Positions 35,156-44,791 of a stretch of 64,000 nucleotides of DNA are shown piece after piece. The notes below the pieces were generated by a model. It worked only from the letters and a program-made list of their open reading frames with translations, was not told where the DNA came from and did not search any database. Within the stretch, counting starts at the first letter, position 1. Each line of letters begins with the position of its first letter. The position numbers and the translations under genes are program-made. The DNA comes from Puccinellia tenuiflora (lineage: Eukaryota > Streptophyta > Magnoliopsida > Poales > Poaceae): NCBI GenBank assembly GCA_012064385.1, contig QRDG01000473.1:4719965-4783964 (forward strand). Reading direction: 5' to 3'.

Positions 35156-38100
35156 CTACTCCTTGTACTTCATGCTCTCGAGCGTGAAGCCAGGCATGTC
35201 GAAGGAGGTGGCAAACTTCTCGACCTCAACCTTGAGGTTGTCGATGTCCTTGTTGTTCACCAGGCCCCTGGAGAAGTCCTTGAGCAGCTTGCCGTGCTGC
35301 TTCTGGATGTTCAGGCATATTGTCACGGCCTGGTGGAGGAACTCAGCGATCTGCTCAAAATCCTTCTCAACCAGACCCCTCGAAGTCATCGCAGGAGCAC
35401 CTATAATCAATGCCCAGAAACCATGGAGAGGCATTTCAGCAGTTATGTGACAGGGAAAAAACTAATATATAGTAAAGAAAATCTTAGCCGCAAATAAGAA
35501 TAGAAAGGACACTCCACAAATTCAACAAATAAAATACGTAGGAGTTTTCTTTTGCATCAGCTGAAAAGTGCATCGATTGCATAGCATCATATATCTCATG
35601 CACTAGAATGATCCTTGTTATTCTGTAAATCCTCTCAGCTACATTAACAGGTACTGTCATATTAAATTATTATAACAAGGATGATCCTGAGCTTGAAAGT
35701 CCAATATCTTCTTTCAATGCTGTTACATTGTATCCCATAATACAAATGATATAGTTACAAACATAGGGCAAAGTTCTTTTGTTACTATCCATTCATAAGA
35801 ATTTGCAAGAACTTTTAGTTGGAACATGAGAAGAGTTAGCAGATAATCCCTAACAAAGAAAAGGAAGTATGGTTCTGATTCAACTGAACAAAGACAAGGA
35901 ATAAGTAAAGCAAAAGAATCATGGTTGAGAATAACCACTTGTATGTATACATACAACTTAACATTATGTAGTGATTTTGGCACAAGAAAAGAAGTCATGA
36001 AGTGCCCTTGCGAAATGAGGCAAATGAACGCCATGGATGTATAAATGCAGAAATGAAATATTAGAGAAGAATTAATATAAGGGCAATCTCCACTGACTGG
36101 TGGCAAACAGAGGATATAAAACAGATAAACAAAAATGTACCCCATGTCAAAAACAAATGTACCCACTAGGACCCTCACGTGCTTAATTGTTAAATCACTC
36201 CCCATTGTCTGGGCAGGCAATCTCAAATCTTGCTTCCGTTCAACACATATATGGCAATAAGGCATGGGCATTTTTTGGGTACGGAAGACAGGATGGTTCT
36301 AGAACATGGTGAGGCAGTTCAGGCGACAGTTCACCGTGAATCCCGCTGCTTTCAAGCATCAGATTTAGGAGGCCAACAGTTCGGATTGATGCTCCGATTC
36401 AAAATTGGTACACTATATATAGGAGTACAGATTTACAGTGTGAAATTCAAAAGTGCATTGTCGTAGTTTTGGCATAACAGGGCATTTGGATCAGCTATCT
36501 GGTATCCATCACAAACATATGCCTCAAATTATTGAAGATGTCTCAAAATGAACTCATTTTAACCTGTAGTATGAACTTTAATTTCACAGAAAATTTACCG
36601 CTTCACCCGTGGTGAATATGACCATTACTTTCATACAATTATGTTATTAAAAAATAGAAATGCAATGTTTATCAAAATATTTTTCACTAACTAGTCTAAT
36701 GATATTATTTTTGCATACCTAATCTAAATAACTTTGTATGTATTACAAATCAAAGTTAGAGAAGCTTGACTGCACACATTCTAGGAAGTCGCCTATATAT
36801 GATGAAGTAATAATTGCTTCATGCTTGCAGAATCAACAGATGTAATTAAAACTTTTAAGCACATGGAGTTATTCTCACCAATGCGGACACCACCCGGAGA
36901 CAACGCACTGCTGTCACCAAATACTGCATTCTTGTTCAGTGTAATGTTACAAAGGTCACATAGCTTTTCGACCTTGTTTCCTACAATAAATAGCCAATGT
37001 CAACTGATAAGATGCTGCTAGAAAACCAACTCCCACAAGTAAACTACATACCAGTCAAGCCAAGAGGGCGGAGATCCCACAAAACAAGGTGGTTCTCAGT
37101 TCCATCGGTCACCATTTTGTAACCCTTGCTCATGAGATAGTTTCCAACAGCAACAGCATTGGCCTTGACCTGCTTTGCATAGGCCTTGAATCCAGGTGTC
37201 ATGGTTTGTTTCAGGGCGACAGCAAGGGCAGCAATCTGGTGGTTGTGAGGACCACCTTGGAGTGATGGGAACACCGCAAAGTTGATCTTGTCCTCATAGT
37301 CATAAACAGCACCCTCAGGCTGACCCTTCTTTGGGGGCTTAGGGCCCTTCCGGTAGAAGATCATGCCGGCCCTTGGTCCACGGAGTGACTTGTGTGTTGT
37401 AGTGGTAACCACATCACAGAACTCAAATGGATTCGCAGCTTCCTAGATAAAAGGAAAGGAGACGATAAGCATTTTAGATACTGTAGGACTACATCAACAT
37501 TAGTACACTCATTAGTCATCAATCTGTTATAATATACCTAAAACATCTAAAAAAAGATGACCAGTATTTAACAAAACTAATAGGACGTTTTGTCCAATTT
37601 CCATGGTACATTACATGCTTTCTTCACTAATATACTTAACAGTTCTGTTGTGCTTTTCTTCCATGAATGAAAGCAGAGATCGGAAGTTGAGATACATAAA
37701 ACTAAACGTGTAATTCCTCCAACTAAATACCACACAGACAGCTGACCATTCAATATATCAAATATGCTTTTACATTTGGGTCAAGTAGAACATCATAATT
37801 ATACGGGGCCATATATCAAGTGAGGAAACGGGACCTTTCGTCCTATGTACAGAAGGATAGTAAACTATCTAGCATTCAGGAAGTCAATCAGTGCACAAAA
37901 CACAGATCGAATTTTCACAATGTGATCAAACATTGCCACTGAAACAAAAATCAACTACAATTATTATTTAAACAACAACATTAGAGGCAGGGGTGTACTT
38001 GGCATAGCTTACAGAGTGCACAGGACACCGGGTAAACAAATATTATCTTTGATATTGTCATATATGTGTAGTGCGTGACACCCCAACTTAAAATTATGTC

Positions 38101-39292
38101 CGACACTCGGTCATTTTCATTCTTGGTCCACCACTCATTGGAGGTGCATCTACAGATTGTTCATGGGCTTCCAATGTGCATCAATTATAGGTATAAAAAT
38201 AGTAGCTGTAAGTTCAGTGTGGCAGTCAAACTGAGATTAAACTTGTTCTGATGTATGTGCACACTGTGCAGACAAGCGTTTACTATATTTTATCACTGTT
38301 CGGCTTAAGCTGTTTCTAAGCATATGTTTGAATGCTCTTAATTACCAAAGAACTCACTTTTAACTGAAATCCAGATTGTACCATGTTCTATCAGAAGAAA
38401 CAAAATCGTTGATTCTTCAATCATGTATTTTGTCTTAAATAAAACATGCACAGATTACATGCATCTAGTTCAATCACTTACAAATGCAAAACTCAACAAC
38501 CTGGTACTAACCAGATCCAAACAACCAACGCTCATTGGGTCCGAAGATTGCTAGATCCAATCTTAGAGCGAAGATCCAATTTCGGAATGTAATTAGTAGA
38601 GATCAAGATTATACCTGCGCGGCGACTAGGCCGCTGATGTGCGCCATGTCGCAGAGGAGCATGGCCCCGACCTTGTCCGCGACAGCCCTGAGCCTGGCGT
38701 AGTCCCAGTCCCTGGGGTATGCGCTGCCGCCGCAAATGATGAGCTTGGGGCGGAAGTCCATAGCCTTCTCCTCCAGCTTGTCGTAGTCGATGTACCCGTT
38801 GGCGGCGCTCACCTTGTAGGGAAGGCTCTCAAAGTAGATGGACGTAGCAGAGATCTTTTTCCCCCCGGCGGTGTAGTAGCCGTGGGTGAGATGTCCGCCG
38901 GAGGGGAGGTCGAGCCCCATGATCCGGTCGTGCGGGTTGAGGAGCGCGGTGTAGGCGGCGAAGTTAGCGGGCGAGCCCGAGTAGGGCTGCACGTTGACGC
39001 CCCACGCGGCAGTGTCGAGGCTGAAGGCCGCAAGAGCGCGGTCGCGGCAGAGGTTCTCGATCTCGTCAATGACGTCGTTGCCGCCGTAGTAGCGGTTGCC
39101 CGGCATACCTTCGGAGTACTTGTTGGTGAGAGCGGAGCCCAGAGCCTCGATGACGGCAAAGGAGGTAAAGTTCTCGGAGGCGATGAGCTCGATGCCGCTG
39201 CGCTGGCGCCGCTTCTCCCTCTCGATGAGGTCGAAGACATCTGGGTCGACGTCGGCGAGCGGGGTCAGTCCCCACGACGCGACGGGATCCAT
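35156..39292 (-). CDS. SHMT: serine hydroxymethyltransferase, cytosolic type (4 exons)
   Basis: PLP enzyme interconverting serine plus tetrahydrofolate with glycine plus 5,10-methylene-tetrahydrofolate; central to one-carbon supply. Exons (minus): 38615-39292, 37052-37442, 36879-36980, 35156-35400, all with GT/AG introns (1172, 71 and 1478 bp). They join in frame to 471 residues, the usual length of plant cytosolic SHMT. Visible motifs: 'ELIASENF' near residue 30, 'NKYSEGMPGNRYYGG' near 55-70, 'YSGSPAN' and 'DLPSGGHLTHG', and the PLP-binding lysine at residue 244 in 'TTTTHKSLRGPR'. The start at 39292 is chosen because upstream codons resemble UTR and the family begins near 'MDPVASWG'. The N-terminus has no transit peptide, so cytosolic. 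No stop or frameshift. It is the only evident host gene here. Confidence 0.96.
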
Positions 39293-39380
39293 TGCGGGGG
39301 CGAAGGAGACGAGGGACGGCGGTGCAAGGAGTAGAGAGGAGGAGAGGCGGCGAGTGGTGGGGATGGAAAGAGGGGCTGGA

Positions 39381-39391
39381 TTATTTTTATA
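39381..39391 (-). promoter_or_regulatory. TATA box of the SHMT gene
   Basis: tataaaaataa on the minus strand, 89-99 bp upstream of the start codon, with a C/T-rich leader between, giving an expected 5' UTR of roughly 60 nt. Confidence 0.6.
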
Positions 39392-39540
39392 GGAAAAGGA
39401 GGAGTGCATATGGAACTAGGGAAGGTAGGTGATGGTGGGTGGGGTTGGGGTCGAAGTCGGGGGTAGGTGCGGACGCATGAGTGCGGTCGGGGGTTGCCGG
39501 TTGGTGTGTTTCTTTTTTCGAGAGTATGCAAAGGCCTACT

Positions 39541-39730
39541 AAATTTTTTGGGTTAATTAGATATATATATTTTTTTGGGTTAATTAGATATATGCCACTC
39601 TAATTCATGTGAAATTGAAAAATGCCACTTCAATTTGCAACTTTTAAAAAATGTCACTCCAATTCTCTCATACGTCTTTAAATGCCACTCTACCCATTAT
39701 AGCTCCAATTCAGTAGAAAAACAGTATTTG
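39541..39730. repeat. AT-rich repeat, possibly a Mutator-like terminal region
   Basis: gggttaattagatatat occurs twice (39549 and 39576 regions), then a spaced series of 'aatgccact' words. Such series are common at ends of grass Mutator-like elements; no second terminus or 9-bp duplication was found. It lies about 150 bp from the SHMT promoter. Confidence 0.35.
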
Positions 39731-39739
39731 TATTTCATC

Positions 39740-40569
39740 TTAGACCAAATTGTCCCTGGACCCACTGACCAGCATCAACATCCCAACAAGCTCATCTCCT
39801 ACGTCAAGCTCATTCTTCTCCTCTGTCCCCGTACGAACCCTAGTAGCGCCCAGCCGTCGGCGGCCCGCCGTTGCCCTTCCTTCCGGTGTGCCCCACAGCT
39901 CCCCCCCCCTCCAAATCGTCGCCGCCCTCTGCAGCCCATGGCCGCCGCCCGTCCTCTTCCCCGCTTCTGCCCCAGCTCCTCTGTCCCGCACGAATCGTGG
40001 GCAGGGTGCCGCCGGCGCCGCCGCAGCCGAGCGGCGGTGGCGAGCAGGCGCTGCAGCCAGCACGCGGGTGGCGAGTAGGTCCGCGAGCACGCATGGCAGC
40101 CAGCGCAGCTGCGGCAAGCAGACCGGCGCGCGCGACGGTGGCGAGCAGGCCGACGAGCGCGTGCGTCGGTGGCGAGCAGGCGAGCGAGCGGCGGCCAGCG
40201 CGGGGGCGGCGACCAGGCGGGGGCGAGCAAGCTCGGCGAGCGCGCGGCGGCAACGGGCAGCCGCGGGGGCGAGCATGAGGGCGGCGGGCCAGCGCTGGGG
40301 GTGTCAAGCAGGCTCTGCGACGCGACACACGAGCAAGCGGGCGCGGCGGCGTGCGAGCGCGTGCGGCTAGCTAGGAGGCAAGCGAAGGCGCGGCGGCGAG
40401 CGCGGGCGACAGCGACGCGAGCAACCGGGCGCGGCGGCGAGCACGTGCCCCGGGCGATGGTTGGCAAGGCGACGATCTCGATCAGCTGAGGCAGGCAGAG
40501 CGGGCTCGAGGAGGGGTGGCGGTTGTGGGCTGTAGAGAGCGGCAGCGCTTGGGAGCGGGGGAGAGGTGT
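39740..40569. other. GC-rich low-complexity region
   Basis: Very GC-rich with irregular repetition of 'ggcgagcag'-like words (40045-40460). Long ORFs exist in five frames (up to 222 codons), which is expected from composition. None shows domain-like sequence, so no gene is called. Confidence 0.5.
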
Positions 40570-40699
40570 TGTAGCGCCCCGATCCCAAAACTATACAATG
40601 AAGCTGTGTGCAACCGGTCATGCTACACAATCGAAGGTTACTGGGTTTACCAATTCCAGACCAAAACGTTTGGCAGGCGTGCTCGGAATGGATCATCGG
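40570..40699 (-). mobile_element. end of a reversed long LTR (host of the two nested insertions)
   Basis: Read on the minus strand the host LTR ends GGGGCGCTACA at 40570. It continues at 49957-49967 and again from 54572, after removal of the gypsy element and the solo LTR, each bounded by its own duplication. Bases before the end (40565-40569, GGTGT) could be one target duplication copy; the other was not found. Confidence 0.55.
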
Positions 40700-41604
40700 T
40701 GTCGGGGGGCAACCCCCGGATATGGGCAAGGCGTCGATATAAGGGTTGACTCGGTGTTGACCGGGTCACTGAAACCGACATAACTGTACCGGCTGACTCG
40801 GAGTTGGCCGGGTCATGGTTAACCGACATATGGTTATGTCGGATCACGTAAGTTATATGTCGGATCGTTCTTTGTTCTTCTTGTATGCAGGGAAGGCGAA
40901 ACCGAGTTACAGGGGATTCGGCATGCCGGTGCCGAATAAGGAAGCTTACTCGGGCCATGGTCAAGGCGCAGGTCTTATCCCTACAATCACGGGTCAGGAC
41001 GCAGAGCCACTTGCACGATGGGACGAGGCCACTTGACCAGAGTGATTGACCTCCATGCCGCTGACCGAAGCGGTACCAGGGAGCAGTGTGTTGGAGGAGA
41101 CAGATGGGACGTGCCACGGCGCGGTGACGGAAGCGGTCAGAGGACCGGGCGTGGCTACAGTCCGGACTACGCCAGCACTGATGTCAGCCCTAACTTGTGC
41201 CCTGGGCTTCCCTTTATAAGGAGCACCAGGGGCTCCTCTTACGGGGACGCATACACGCATTCTTGCCTCACGCTCAAGCACTAACTCATTTCTGTCATAG
41301 GCGGTAGAGAGCTAGAAAGCAGCGCCGAGACTCGGTAGAAGCTGGGAGCCCGTTGTTCATCACGTAGAGCCCAAGGGGCAGCTTGTAATACTGTGATAAT
41401 CCAGATATATCGATCATATAGGCAGGAGTAGGGGTGTTATCTCCTCACGAGAGCCCCGAACCTGGGTAAAACCGTGTGTGTGTGTGTGAGTTGTGTTCTT
41501 CGTGAGCGTGTTCGTGTGCGCAAGCCCTCCCCGGGTGCCTCCAGCGTCCATCGGCCCCACACATCAAGCCATCCTATGGCATCTGCCGTGACACCACCAC
41601 GACA
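40700..41604 (+). repeat. 5' LTR of the young gypsy element
   Basis: Contains a TATA box (tttataag, 41213-41220) in a short U3-R-U5 layout and a (GT)n run near 41474-41488. Confidence 0.92.
41213..41220 (+). promoter_or_regulatory. TATA box of the young gypsy LTR
   Basis: tttataag; the equivalent in the 3' LTR is at 49564-49571. Confidence 0.55.
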
Positions 41605-41606
41605 GT

Positions 41607-41624
41607 TGGCGCCCACCGTGGGGC
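41607..41624 (+). other. primer binding site of the young gypsy element
   Basis: tggcgcccaccgtggggc two bases after the 5' LTR, the usual place and 'TGGCGCC' start of grass gypsy sites. The exact tRNA was not determined. Confidence 0.65.
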
Positions 41625-41929
41625 CAGCAGCGGCGCTGGCTGGAGTTTTCATCCGGACGGGTTCTCTCATCGCGTCGGGCGAGCGCGTGGTCTGTGGCCT
41701 TGTCCACAGATTCGGCTCCCTCAACGTCATCAGCGACAACGCAGGCTGCTTCGGCAGCAGGCCACTGCCCCGGAACGGATGCCTCATCGACTTCGGCGCG
41801 CTCACGGTCTACGTCGCCACCGAGGTCCCTTGCAGGTTCCCCGAAAGGGTGCAGCTGGGAGCGGATCCACCCGCAGTCTGCGCAGCTCGCGGCCGGCGTA
41901 CCGCTCGCCCCGCTAGTTGCGTGGAAGTC

Positions 41930-44791
41930 ATGATGACCGCCCCGGGTGTCGGTGTCGGCAAAGCCGTGGCGGGCGAGGCTGACCCCGGCACCAGGTCGGC
42001 AAGAACAGGGCGTCCGCCCTTGGAGAAACCGGAGAACCGTGCGGCACAGGCCAGCACATCCAGCGTGCCGGTGACGCCGAGTCCTCTTCAGGACGCGATT
42101 CAGAAGCTGGCAACGCCAGTCGCACCGGGTGCAGATGTTGCTTTAACTCAGGCGGAGTTGGAGCAGCAGCGCCAGGAGATACTCCGAGAAGCCCAGGAGG
42201 TGGCCCGAGTCAGGCAGGAGTTCGACATATCAATGCGTGAGTATAACTCGGCTCATGGTTTTACTCCAGCAAACCCAGTTAGTCGAATCGACGAGGTGCG
42301 TGCCCGAGGTAGAGACCTTAATGCAGAGATAGCTAGAGATGGTAGAGCTAGATCTGCTAGAACTGCTAGTCATGTGTCGGCCGAAAAGCCGAGATACAGC
42401 ACGCCCGGAAAGAACCTTAGGGCGGCAGAGGCAGCCATAGCCGAGTTGGCCGGTTTAACCGGTGAAGCTCGCAGTAGGCAGCAGGACCGAGTCAATGAGT
42501 TGGTGGCTGTCGCTAACCGACAGAACGAGGCCTATCGCAAGGCCAACCCGGATGCGGGTGGATCTCGGTTCCTTCACTCGGATGGTGGAGCCGGAGGAGT
42601 GTCCAAGGGACAAGCCTCTTCGCCGTATGTCGGCAGGAGCAGGGGCCAGAGTGTGAACTCTGGCAAGAACAAGCAGATACAAGCGTACGATCCGGCCTAT
42701 GCCGGAAAGAGAGTAGCCGAGCAAGGCAATGCCGGTCGGGGAAAGTCAGGACCCGCCCAGGGCAGGCAGGAAGAGAACCAAGTTATCCCGGCGAATCAAG
42801 GTCAGCCACCTCGGTATCCGGTACCCATTCCACCTCGTCGTCAAGCGGGTGCCGGGTACGCCGAGCCGGCCGCAGACCGATACGATGATGGTTACTCGGC
42901 CATGGAGCGGGCCGGGTACACAAGATACCGAGAGTTGGCGTCCGAGGGTGCACTCGGCGCAAGGCTGGGAACTCGCCAGTTGCCGGCACACGATGTCCGG
43001 AACAAGCTGGACAGAATCTATCTGTCTGAACTGCTGGAGGAGCAAGGCCCACCGGGTCCTGCATGTTTTGGACCCCGGATCATGAAGCAGGCACCAGTGC
43101 CGAATTTCCAGCTCCCCCGAGGTGCAAAGACCTATGACGGCAGCACCAAGCCGGAGGACTGGCTGACAGACTATGTCACCGCTGTGCATATTGCCGGCGG
43201 AAGTCGCAGATGGGCAGTGCGGTATGTGCCGCAGATGCTAGAGGGACCGGCCCGAATCTGGCTGAACAACCTGGAGGAGAACAGCATTGACTGCTGGCTT
43301 GACTTCTCCGATGCTTTTGTTAGCAACTTTTCCAGTACTTACAAGAGGCCGAATCGACCTCAGCAGCTGTCCATGTGTCGGCAGCGAGAAGACGAAACAG
43401 ACCGGGAATATCTAACCCGGTGGAGCACGATCCGGAACTCCTGTGAAGGAGTGATTGAGTCACAAGCCATTGCCTGGTTTGCGCAAGGATGCCGACATGG
43501 CTCCATGCTTTGGCAGAGACTCCAGAGGGAGATGCCGGCCACCTTGGCCGAGACAATGTCAATTGCTGACAGTTACGCGCTCGGTGATCCGACACAGCCC
43601 TTACTGGCCCCGGTCGACAGAGACAGATCGGGTCGGCGAGGTGATCGCTCGGATTACCGAGGAAAGAGAAGGGAAGAGAGGCCGGATTACCGGTATGGGT
43701 CAGACCAGGTTGCTGCCATCGACCAAGATCAGATGGGTGCCGGCAGCAGCCAGAGACAGAAGAATGACGGTCCAGCGTGGGGCCAGAGCTCGGAAGGAAG
43801 GAGGCCGTGGAATGGCGAGAGAAAGCCGTGGAACGGCGACAAGAGGCAGTGGGCTAGCCCCAGTGGGACGATGCCGAATGATCCCTGCAGCTACCACACC
43901 AAGCACCCCAGCAGACCGGCTCAGCACTCAAACCGGAACTGCAGCCGGAACAGGCGCCCGCAGGAGAACACCGGCCCGGCAACTCGACCCGCATCACTCA
44001 CGGGTGCGAACGCTATCCCGGTGAACGACCAGGCAAGGCCTGAAGATGTCAACCAAGTGGCCAACACCAACAACAACTTCAACTACCCCGGCAGCAACGC
44101 TGGCCCGAGTCGGCAAAATCAGTACCGAGAGGCCCATCAGAGTTACATGGTCTTTGTGACCGAGCCCAACGACAAGCAGAGTCAGCACAGGCGTGCGATG
44201 GAGGTAAACGCCGTTATGCCGGCGGTGCCGAAATTCATGTACTGGTCCGAGGATGAGATCAGCTGGAGCGTCAGGGACCATCCAAGGGTCATGCCCAACC
44301 CAAGAGGTTATGCTCTAGTGTTGGATCCGACATTCGTCGGGCCCAGCATCAACGTCAGGTTTTCCCGGGTCCTCGTTGATAACGGGAGCAGCATCAACAT
44401 CATGTACCGGGATACCATGGTGAAACTCGGCATAACCGAGAATATGATGCAGCCCAGCCGAACCACCTTTCACGGCATTGTGCCCGGTGTATCACATGCA
44501 CCCATGGGCACGATTTGGGTTGATGTCGCCTTCGGAGACAAAAGCAACTGCCGGACTGAGAGTCTGCTGTTCGAGGTCGTGGATCTCGAGAGCCCGTATC
44601 ATGCCTTACTCGGCAGACCGGCACTCGCCAAGTTCATGGCGTCTACTCATGTGGCGTACCTGAAGATGAAGCTGCCGGGTCCAAATGGTGTCATCACCAT
44701 CTCGGGAGACTACAAGCCGGTGCTCGTTCGCGAACCGGTGCTCGTTCGCGCCCTTGTCCGCGGCAGCCTTTGTGTGGGGGAAGCGCTGTGA
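41930..44791 (+). CDS. gag-pro: Gag-protease polyprotein of the young gypsy element
   Basis: Uninterrupted frame. The start is taken at 41930 (a second ATG follows at 41933), giving 953 residues; the same frame is open back through the primer binding site to 41474 with an ATG at 41576 inside the LTR. N-terminal part: Ala/Arg-rich, then a coiled-coil-like Glu/Gln stretch. Middle (about 43120-43600): retrotransposon Gag core with 'KPEDWLTDYVTAV' and 'GPARIWLNNL'. A CxxH...HxxxxC knuckle-like site lies near 43890-43945. C-terminal part: aspartic protease-like segment 'VLVDNGSSINIMY' (44370-44410) and 'YHALLGRPAL' (44598-44627). It then breaks off in a 16-bp direct repeat where RT should follow. 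It would form particles and self-process but depends on a partner for reverse transcription and integration. Confidence 0.85.
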   Translation: MMTAPGVGVGKAVAGEADPGTRSARTGRPPLEKPENRAAQASTSSVPVTPSPLQDAIQKLATPVAPGADVALTQAELEQQRQEILREAQEVARVRQEFDISMREYNSAHGFTPANPVSRIDEVRARGRDLNAEIARDGRARSARTASHVSAEKPRYSTPGKNLRAAEAAIAELAGLTGEARSRQQDRVNELVAVANRQNEAYRKANPDAGGSRFLHSDGGAGGVSKGQASSPYVGRSRGQSVNSGKNKQIQAYDPAYAGKRVAEQGNAGRGKSGPAQGRQEENQVIPANQGQPPRYPVPIPPRRQAGAGYAEPAADRYDDGYSAMERAGYTRYRELASEGALGARLGTRQLPAHDVRNKLDRIYLSELLEEQGPPGPACFGPRIMKQAPVPNFQLPRGAKTYDGSTKPEDWLTDYVTAVHIAGGSRRWAVRYVPQMLEGPARIWLNNLEENSIDCWLDFSDAFVSNFSSTYKRPNRPQQLSMCRQREDETDREYLTRWSTIRNSCEGVIESQAIAWFAQGCRHGSMLWQRLQREMPATLAETMSIADSYALGDPTQPLLAPVDRDRSGRRGDRSDYRGKRREERPDYRYGSDQVAAIDQDQMGAGSSQRQKNDGPAWGQSSEGRRPWNGERKPWNGDKRQWASPSGTMPNDPCSYHTKHPSRPAQHSNRNCSRNRRPQENTGPATRPASLTGANAIPVNDQARPEDVNQVANTNNNFNYPGSNAGPSRQNQYREAHQSYMVFVTEPNDKQSQHRRAMEVNAVMPAVPKFMYWSEDEISWSVRDHPRVMPNPRGYALVLDPTFVGPSINVRFSRVLVDNGSSINIMYRDTMVKLGITENMMQPSRTTFHGIVPGVSHAPMGTIWVDVAFGDKSNCRTESLLFEVVDLESPYHALLGRPALAKFMASTHVAYLKMKLPGPNGVITISGDYKPVLVREPVLVRALVRGSLCVGEAL
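44717..44750. repeat. 16-bp direct repeat at the pol deletion point
   Basis: ccggtgctcgttcgcg at 44717-44732 and 44735-44750. The first copy continues the protease frame; right of the second, sequence belongs to the antisense gene. Confidence 0.7.

Noticed and set aside
38639..39334. 231-codon plus-strand ORF
   Set aside because: It is the antisense shadow of SHMT exon 1; GC-rich codon-biased exons of grasses often leave the opposite strand open.
39740..40570. Long overlapping ORFs in all frames (up to 222 codons)
   Set aside because: Extreme GC content and simple word repetition remove stop codons; no domain, splice or start context supports a gene.
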